Source: Sesamum alatum (lineage: Eukaryota; Streptophyta; Magnoliopsida; Lamiales; Pedaliaceae). Taken from it: a stretch of 64,000 nucleotides of DNA. This document shows positions 56,150-64,000 of this stretch, one piece after another; within the stretch, counting starts at the first letter, position 1; the number at the start of each line of letters is the position of its first letter. Location of the stretch: the NCBI GenBank assembly GCA_034509735.1, contig JACGWO010000008.1, positions 13,899,864-13,963,863 on the forward strand, written 5' to 3'. Under the pieces are notes generated by a model. That model was not told the DNA's origin. It made no database searches and saw only the letters and a list, made by a program, of their open reading frames with translations. A program made the translations under genes and the position numbers.

Positions 56150-56890
56150 AAGGATAATTACATTCTTCTTCACTGAGTTTTGGTGTAATTACACATAAAC
56201 ATCATGTGATTTAAAAATTTACATCTATTACTTTTGAAGTTTGCTTATGTCTAACAAATAGGTTTCTCCATTAATCAAGGTTCATCGAATTTGTTGATGT
56301 TAGAAAAAAAAAATGAATGAAAATCAATATTTGCCAGCGATTGACTTATTACTAACTTATTGTAGGTCAAATAAATCTTTTTTATAATCAAACTACTCTT
56401 ATACATCTTCACATGTTAATGCATGAGAGGATGTATATCTTCACCGTTATAAGGATAGTTTAGTCGGACAATATTTGTTTGACTTGTAATAAGTCATTAA
56501 TAAGTCAATCGAGGATAAATGTCGATTTTTGTTCAGTTATTCTTTGGCACAACTCGATTCATTTTGGTAGATCCTTTTAGGATTAGTAAGCTTAGATCAA
56601 ACGTATCCAATTTAAACAGAATGACGGTCGGTTGTCCACGGACTAGCTTTACTCACCCTTTCTTTTTTGGGGTCAATATCAGCAAGGCAGTTTCTTCAAT
56701 GATAAACCTAATCCCAATTATAGAAATATGACTTTTTTGTTAATATCAATAAATTTGGTGAACTTTGACTAACGGAAGAACCTATTTGTTAGACAGAAGC
56801 AAACTTCAAGGGTACTAGATGTAATTTTCAAAATTATAGGGGATCTACGTGTAATTACACCAAACCTTAGGGGAGGGGTGTAATTATCCC
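56150..56890. mobile_element. Mutator-type MITE, first of a tandem pair
   Basis: Starts AGGATAATTACATTC and ends GGGGTGTAATTATCCC. The interior aligns with the next element (AAGTTTGCTT..., CATGTTAATGCATG..., TAATAAGTC). A 9-bp duplication is not clear, perhaps because the neighbour inserted at its edge. Confidence 0.65.
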
Positions 56891-56902
56891 TTAAAATAAT
56901 TA

Positions 56903-57489
56903 GGGATAATTACACCGCCTTCCATGAGATTTCATTATAGTTTGGAAAATTACATCTAGACCCTTGACGTTTGCTTCCGTCCAACTAATAGATCCATCCA
57001 CTAGTCAAAATTCATAAAATTTGCTGAAATTAGCAAAAAAATTGAATGAAAATAATATTTACCCTCAATTGATTTATTATTGTCGTAACATCCACGGATC
57101 TTTTGTACATAATTGAGTAGTATCAAAGCATAGTGTTGTAGAGGGTGCTACGATTGTCTTATTGCAGGTCAAAATAATCTTTTTGGCCAAATTACTATTA
57201 TACATCTTCAAATATTAATGCATGTGCGGAGGAAATCTTCACCCTTATACGGGTAGTTTAGTCAGAAAATATTTGCTTGACCTACAATAAGTTAGTAATA
57301 AACCAATGGGTAAATATGAATTTTCATTCATTACTTTTGTTGATATCAGTAAATTCCATAAATTTTGTTAATAGATGGATCTATTTGTTGGGTGAAAACA
57401 AACGTTAGGAGTGCTAGGTGTAATTTTCAAACCACAACGAATTTATGTGTAATTATACCAAATCTCATAAAAAAAGATGTAATTATCTC
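56903..57489. mobile_element. Mutator-type MITE, second of a tandem pair
   Basis: Inverted ends GGGATAATTACACCGCC and GATGTAATTATCTC with exact 9-bp duplications AAATAATTA (56894-56902 and 57490-57498). 587 bp, non-coding. It inserted four bases from the edge of a relative. Confidence 0.85.
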
Positions 57490-57499
57490 AAATAATTAT

Positions 57500-58490
57500 T
57501 GTTTGACAAATTAACATAACTGAAATAATATTCTCCCAATTTCATTAAAAAAGGATATTATTGTTTAAAAAATTTCCTAGGGTGGGTTAAGGTTATAACT
57601 CATGATTTTGTAAATGATATACTGGATAGTTAGCTGCTTGCTGCATACTCACTCTTTAAAATTAAATTATATGCGACAATCATTCATGCAATCAATACAC
57701 AAAATATTGAATGTATTATGAATTTGACCTGTAATTGATAGCCGATTACATCTATTATCCATGACTTAAAGAGTGTTTGTAACAGCTAAAAATAAGTATT
57801 TATCATCTTTTATTAAAAATAAACTGAAAAAAAATTCTTTATTTACATTTTCTGCTTTTAAGCTGCTTAAATTAAGTTGATTTAAACAAAAAATTATAAG
57901 TAACTCCTTACCAACTTCTGCAACTTATTAGTAAAATAAAAAATATTAAGTTGTTTTCTAATTAAACACTCGAACTTCCACTTTTCACTTCTATTTCAAG
58001 CACTCAAAACTGTCATTACAATTAAATCTACAATTCTTTCTACAACTTATTCCCACTATAAAACTAGAAGTTATAGAAAACACTTTCTTAATAATATGTT
58101 ATATATATTTATTTAAAATTTTATACTTTTTATTTTCTTCTCAAGATGTCTTAAAATAAAGGGTTACTTTTTCCTTCCTAAAAGTCTCTCATTGGCATCA
58201 CAAACTTTCTCAATCTATTCCTTATTATTAAAGGAGAGCATCCTGTTGGTGTCTCATAATTTTTATTTTTATTTTAAAATTTACTTATTTATTTTATTTT
58301 TTCACTTTTCACATTTAAATAACTACTTTTCCCCCACTTATTATTCCACCAATCTATATTTTCTTTATATATGGATTTCATTTCATTTCTTTGAAATAAA
58401 GCGATTACAATTCGTCCTGTTAGTATCAATAATGGATATAGACAAATACGACAATCATGTCGACAATATTACATAAACTAACATTTTGCT
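57500..58490. other. AT-rich intergenic DNA
   Basis: Nothing recognisable. A 94-codon open frame (58192-58476) is Phe/Leu/Ile-rich, as expected from AT-rich noise, and is not called a gene. Confidence 0.5.
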
Positions 58491-58494
58491 ATTA

Positions 58495-58640
58495 CAACAA
58501 CAAATAAACCTACTACAGTAGAAACAATATCACAAATAAACCTACTATACAGTAGAAATAATATCATCTCACACAGGGGATTCGAACCCATGACCTCTAG
58601 GATCATGGGGCCTCAACTTCGCCAACTGAGCTATGCTTTA
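58495..58640 (-). mobile_element. tRNA-derived SINE, internally duplicated tail
   Basis: Minus strand: box A TAGCTCAGTTGGC (58621-58633 region) and box B GGGTTCGAATCCC (58577-58589) are tRNA-perfect. The acceptor arms do not close and no CCA-adjacent structure follows. The body TTTCTACTGTATAGTAGG resembles the SINE at 39150. A 34-bp unit (GATATT-TTTCTACTG..) is tandemly repeated at about 58500-58563. Confidence 0.7.
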
Positions 58641-59289
58641 TTAGCATATGAATTTCCTTTCATTCATTTATTTTCTTTATTTTATTTTACTCAATTACAT
58701 TTTAATAATAAATTATTAGTTTAATATAAATATTATTGTATTTGCACATACATCGAGTGTGCGTTTTTGACTAATTACTATCCCAAGAGCAACATTATAA
58801 AATAAGAGTACTTAGATAAAGACATTATAGTCCCTTTCATCTCTAACAATCATAACACAATAAATTACAATCTCCTCCAGGATACTCTCTTGCTACATTT
58901 GAATCGACGGATTCAAATTTGGATTTTGATAAAAGTTTTCAAATTAATTCATATTAAAAGAATATGAAATTCAATAAATAATTCAAATTTAGAATTGAAG
59001 AATTTAAAATTCTTTGAAATCTTTGAATTTAAATTATCCAAGGTGCACATTTGAATTTAAGAAAAGTATTTCAAATGGTTCTATCTTCAAAGAATTTAAA
59101 AGTCATCACTATTTAATAAAATATAGTTCACATTCATAATTAAATGATTTGATTTCTTTGAATTTAAGATTAATAAAAATAAATTTAAAAAAATGTTACT
59201 GAGAATTTAAAATCTATGAGTCCAAATTCATCAATTCAAATATAGTGTAAACAAATTTAAAGAACTTGTCACTAAGGATTCAGTACAAA

Positions 59290-59692
59290 AAAAGAAGATT
59301 AGCGATAAAAAATGATCCAGTGATAATTTTAATATTGTCACTAATTATATATATTTAGTGATAAGAATGCTGATTTTTATCAAAGTATGAATTTTATGGT
59401 TTCAATAATTACTGTCATTTTATAAAAATTATAATTAGCAAGAATTAGTGATAAAAAATGTGCACAAAATTGTCACTAAATATAATTAGTGATACATGTA
59501 TAGTGACGATAATTATTTGTTATCACGATGTTGTGTTGTCACTAAGTTATTATTATAGACATGTCACTAATAATTATATACTGACAAAATAAAAATTGTT
59601 GTCGCTTAATAATTCTTTTTTAGTGAGAAATTTAATTAAAATTATCACTTTATATTTTGTTATTAATGTTTTTTTTTTTTTTGTAGTAATTC
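59290..59692. mobile_element. CACTA-like MITE with internal repeats
   Basis: Rich in the word GTCACTAA/TTAGTGA in both orientations, starting AGTACAAAAAAAGAAG and ending in a T-run TTTTTTTGTAGTAA. A diverged relative appears at about 60400-60810. Typical of CACTA-derived small elements, but termini are imperfect. Confidence 0.45.
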
Positions 59693-60399
59693 GAAATCCA
59701 TAATTCTAAATCCATCAATAAAAATAACCTCTCAAAATTAGATTTTGGAGTTTTGTCTAGAGAAGTATCATTTTAACCTTCAGCCAATTCCGAATACAAT
59801 TAATTATGAGAGATTGATTTTAGAACAAGTCATTGGCGCCATTTGGATTAATAATTTTATAATCGATGATATAAATACAAATTGTAGTTAAATTCTAAAT
59901 TTAACATCATTTTTAAGATTAATGAAAATTAAATTATTATTTAATGGGCATAATAGAGATATTTAGATAAAAAATAATTTTGGTGAGATTAAAAGTTACG
60001 ATTATAACTTTTATCAAAAGTAATTCTTTTAATATTTAATTTTGTTTCTTTATTTATCGTGTAACCAAAAACCCATATGAAAAATTGGACTTCTTACCAA
60101 GTTCGAAATGATTTACAGAAAATGAAAGAAATTAACATTGCTAATTTTTTTCGATAAAGTACAATTTTACTACATAAAAACTCGATATGTATAGTTTTTT
60201 TTTTTTTTTTTTGATGATGATATGCATTTAATTTGTAAAAAAAATATTTATTTGTAATATTTAGTTTTTATACGCATATCAAGTTTGCCCTTATTCTTAT
60301 ATTTTGAACTCTAGATGAGTGAATGCGACGAATGCTGGCGAAATATAATTAACCTTATAAGCGCATAGGAAATTAATGAAAGAATAAAAAATTAACTGA

Positions 60400-60810
60400 T
60401 AGTTGTGATGATATTGTCATTAGTAATACATACCGAAAGATAAAAATATATATATATTTTGTTACAACAATAAATTTTATTGTTTCAATAGTGACATTTA
60501 TTTTGTAAAAGTTGTATTAGCAAGATCAATTACCAAAAAAATAAAACATACAAAAATATGCATAAAAAAATATCATTAAGAATAATTAGTGACACATGTA
60601 CCGTAATTAACTTAGAAACGGCAAATAATTGTTATCATATTTATATTTGGGCTGTCGTTATAGGTGTCTCATTAATTGTTTGTAAAGCCAATTTTACGCA
60701 TAATTCTTTCTGTTAATAATTATATTGTGACTAAATATATATCATTTTTGATAATTGTAAATTAATTCCCGTTTCATACTTTATATGGTTACTATTTTTT
60801 TATTGTAGCA
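60400..60810. mobile_element. Diverged relative of the element at 59290
   Basis: Shared words in order (AAATTTTATTGTTTCAATA, TAGTGACA, GGCAAATAATTGTTATCA) and a T-run ending TTTTTTATTGTAGCAA. Edges uncertain. Confidence 0.35.
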
Positions 60811-62155
60811 AAATTAAGAAATATATATAAAAGAAAAAGGAAAATTAGAATGCACGAAAAACAAATACGTGTGCATAATTGTATTAAATATTGATTATTG
60901 GTGGACGTGCATTGACTTTCGGAATATAAAACAGAGCAATGATAAAATCACGTGAAAAATGTTTTTGTCGTATGCACCGAAAAGTGAAATGTGACTTTAA
61001 TCACATTCCACTAATAAAAGAAATATTTAACCACGCATATCCCCAAAATAGATCACTTGTAATAATATATATATGAAAAAGATTATGATTTGAATTTGGA
61101 TTGTGTTCGAATCGAATCGGATGTATTACCTTTCTAATTTTTTTTTAATTATTATCGAGTTTAAAAATTTACGTGTGAGTTTGATTCGATTATAATTAAA
61201 GAGAGTTCGAATGAATTTTAATTAATTTGGAGGTGAGTCAACTTGAATTATTTGACGTTTTCAAATATATTATATTAGTTATTTTTTTATAATTATATCG
61301 AGCTCGATGAGAGTAAAATTTTGTCAAACGAAAATAAAGTTAAGTTTAAGTTTGATTTGTTAAGTTTTAATGAATCAACCTGTAAGAGCTTTTATCAATT
61401 AATTTCAAATTAAATATTGAGAATTTTGATTATTTTTTCCAATCTAATTTGACTATATATATAGTTTTTGACAAGAATTGCTTTTAAATAATCATAATTA
61501 TTTAATGACATATATGAAGTAATGACTCAATAAGCAATGAGGAAACCATTGGGACAAGTATTATTATTGAGTCGTTATTATATATATGTTACTAATTATT
61601 TTTCTTTTTTCTTTTCGGTAATACATTATTATATAGATATTTCAATAAATTAAAACATAAATTGTTTTAATTAATACATAAATATAATTAAAAATAATTA
61701 AATAAATTATAATAAATTTATATAAAATGAGACAAAAATCTACACGTCGGTAGAGAACTCGAACTTGTTTATGAAACATCAACCTTAACTATAAGACTAA
61801 GACATCCTTGATACATTACTAATTTTTAAAAGTAATAATTTGTAAATTAATTTTATGTTATACATATTCCAGTATTAAAAGAAATATAACTAATGACACA
61901 AATCCCCAAAATAGATCACTAATAATTAATATATATGATAAAATAATGTTGACTATATTAAAATAATCATAATTATTTAATGACATATAAAATTATGACA
62001 CAATAAACCATGAGGAAATTGTTGCGAAAATTATTATATATTAATCGAATCATTATTATGCATATATTACTAATTGATAGAAATAATAGTATAATAATTA
62101 ATTTTATGTTATGCTCCAGTAATAAAAGCAATATATATATATATATATATATATT
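60811..62155. other. AT-rich intergenic DNA with SINE remnant and TA run
   Basis: No gene. At 61735-61815 the minus strand has a SINE-like head (box A TATAGTTAAGGTTGATG, box B AGTTCGAGTTCTC). A (TA)n run at 62130-62153 borders the LINE. Confidence 0.45.
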
Positions 62156-64000
62156 TGATTTAATAGCACTTCATTAATCAAGGTAAAACAAATTCAAGGG
62201 ATTTAGGCCCCTTGTCACAAAATACATCACATGGGAACAGAGGTGGGGGAATTGGTCCGTCCCAATTTGAGCCAAATGCCCATTTACAGACTCCATGAGC
62301 AAGGCCATTGCACAATCTGGGAATCTTCCTAAAGTTCCAACTTGGTCTACTTTCCCAGAATTTTTTGATCTCTCCAACATCAGGTCTGGCATCACGGTCA
62401 ACCTCGTCAATGTTGCCAGTAATCCAGCGAATTGCATTTGCTGAGTCTGATTCGAATATAACTTTGTCAATTCCGATATGATGCATTCTATCTGTAGCAA
62501 TTCGGATTGCATGGAGTTCTGCAACAGATACATCTGTAAGGTGCACTTGAACAGTTTCTGCCATGATGAGAAAACTGAGGTGATTTCGAGCAATAAACGC
62601 AGCAGTGCATCTTTCGTCTTTCAGGGAAATATCCGAGTTCACCTTGATCCATTCTGCAGGTGGTGGTGTCCACTCACAATTCTCCTCTGGCAGTGGTTTC
62701 TTGGCAGCTCTTGCCATGAGGTAATTTTCAGTGCTTTTGGCAATGGTTCTCGCCAAGTTTTCAGGGGATTGTGAATTGTTGCCGTGTAGTCGATCATTCC
62801 TCACCTTTCAGATTAGCTCCAAAGTGATGGCCCAGGTTGTAATGAACTCATGTTGCTTGCATCCATCGGGAAAAAAATTGGTCTTCAATTCCGAGATGAG
62901 AAAGAACCACTCTCTAAGTGGCAAGTGGGACAAAGGGTGGAGTCTCACTTGCCATTTAGAGAGAAACCAAATCTTTTCCGAAAACGGACAACAAAGAAAG
63001 AGGTGCTGGGCGTCTTCTTTCTGAGAATCACAAAAGAGACATTCAATGTTCGAGATTTGAAATAATTGGTTAAGCTTACCTCGCGTTGGCAAAGAGTCGA
63101 AGAGTGCTCACCAAATAAACAACTTGTGTCTATTATGTAAGTCAAGACCCCAAATCTGCTGCCCAACCCTCTCATCTTCACTGTTTGTCAAAATTAATTA
63201 ATTTTGGATTGCTTAGAAAGCCGCTTTGGTTGTGAATCTCCCTGACTTGGAGGGGGCCCAATACGACTTAGTGGGTTCCAAAGAGATTGGAATTTGGATC
63301 TTAAGAATTTCCTATGCGACGTTGCTCGGAAAAGTTTGTTGGATAAGGTCAATTTTCCAGCTTGGCTCGTTTTGCTCCATGAGGTCGCGGATGTAGATTG
63401 GCCATGAAGGGATGGTACCGGAGGGTGGAGTGGGAGAGAAATTCTGGATCATCGGGATCCACGGGTCTTCCCAAATGCAGATGTTGGAGTGCGTTGAGAC
63501 AGGTAGACAATAACCAAGTTTCAGGATTTTTGAAGTCTTGAGCACATCCTGCCACACCCAAGATGCTCCTTTGGTCTGCACAATAGAGAATAAATCAGTT
63601 TCGTTTTTGAGATATTTGGCACACAGTAATTTACACCATAATTGATCTGTTTTTTAGGCGACAAGCTAAGCCATCTTAGACACAAGAGCTTCATTAAATT
63701 GCGAGAATTTCCGAAATCCCAGTCCCCCTCTAGCTTTCAAAAGACAGAGTGTTTTCCAGGATTTGAGTGCTAGAAGTTGAGAGTTGTTGTCCCGGGGGTT
63801 TGTCTTCCACCAAAATTGACAAATGATAGCATCCAATCTAGAGCAAATGTTCTTCGGGAATAGAAAAGTGGACATCGGATAAACTGGAAGAGCTTGGGCC
63901 ACACTTTTAATGAGAATCATTTTCCTGGCTTTCGATAAATTCCTTGCCTTCCAAGACGCCATATGGTTGATCATTTTCTCCATGATATCATTAAATGCTT
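62156..64000 (-). pseudogene. LINE ORF2 C-terminal part with RNase H, continuing past the window edge
   Basis: On the minus strand a single reading frame runs from the window edge to 62175. In order: the RT tail (WKARNLSKARKMILIKSVAQ, LDAIICQFWW), GYCLPVSTHSNICIWEDPW, the zinc-binding region (CLFCDSQKEDAQHLFLCCPF), and RNase H (WIKVNSDISLK, AELHAIRIATDR, VIFESDSANAIRWI, NGLAHGVCKWAF). It is interrupted by at least seven in-frame stops but shows no clear frameshift. The family differs from the LINE at 40736. Its 3' end is TTGATTAATGAAGTGCTATT, followed by a TA run. The 5' end is outside the window. Confidence 0.92.

Noticed and set aside
58192..58476. 94-codon frame rich in Phe, Leu and Ile as a membrane protein
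   Set aside because: The composition is what AT-rich DNA produces by chance; no neighbours, promoter or conservation.
58560..58640. Perfect tRNA promoter boxes, possible tRNA gene on the minus strand
   Set aside because: Box A and box B are excellent, but the acceptor stem does not pair, the anticodon arm is not convincing, and the body matches a SINE at 39150.
62130..62153. (TA)n run and similar runs elsewhere as regulatory sites or origins
   Set aside because: Simple microsatellites occur many times across the window with no associated structure.

Overview
The window reads as plant nuclear DNA, most likely from a eudicot. It is AT-rich and packed with nested plant transposable elements: Helitrons with an RPA-like gene, a Ty3/gypsy element with an antisense gene, Ty1/copia elements with an initiator-Met PBS, L1 LINEs with a C-terminal RNase H domain, tRNA-derived SINEs, and Mutator- and CACTA-type MITEs. 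I found no host protein-coding gene, rRNA, functional tRNA or CRISPR array that I can defend. Species and lineage names are inferences from family resemblance, with no database search behind them.

Layout. Positions 1-1030 are mostly featureless. Positions about 1030-20024 (copy A) and about 20578-38168 (copy B) are two direct copies of one segment. Each holds a decayed autonomous-type Helitron (Rep, PIF1-like helicase, RPA-like gene, 3' hairpin) followed by the same flanking DNA. Each copy took different insertions afterwards. Copy A received a truncated Athila-like gypsy piece (4021-5743) and a complete 8.6-kb gypsy element (7047-15641), itself carrying a probable solo LTR (9372-11031). Copy B received a complete copia element (22960-28027), two organelle-like DNA pieces, several MITEs and a poly(A) retroposon. 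Comparing the copies gives empty sites, so several insertions are defined to the base.

Positions 38169-44392 hold SINEs, two MITEs of one family, a 5'-truncated LINE with an 11-bp target duplication (40736-42745), and a small tandem duplication split by organelle-like DNA. Positions 44393-51649 are the youngest element: a nearly intact copia whose two 142-bp ends look identical and are flanked by GATTA, although the right end looks like the tail of a much longer LTR. Positions 51650-62155 are AT-rich DNA with MITEs and SINEs. From 62156 to the window edge runs a decayed LINE on the minus strand.

Most coding capacity is mobile and broken. The best preserved frames are the copia gag-pol (two frameshifts) and the 447-codon LINE C-terminus. 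The least ordinary structures are the antisense, apparently spliced gene inside the gypsy element, which lacks reverse transcriptase and carries part of the antisense gene twice, and the copia element with abnormally short termini.
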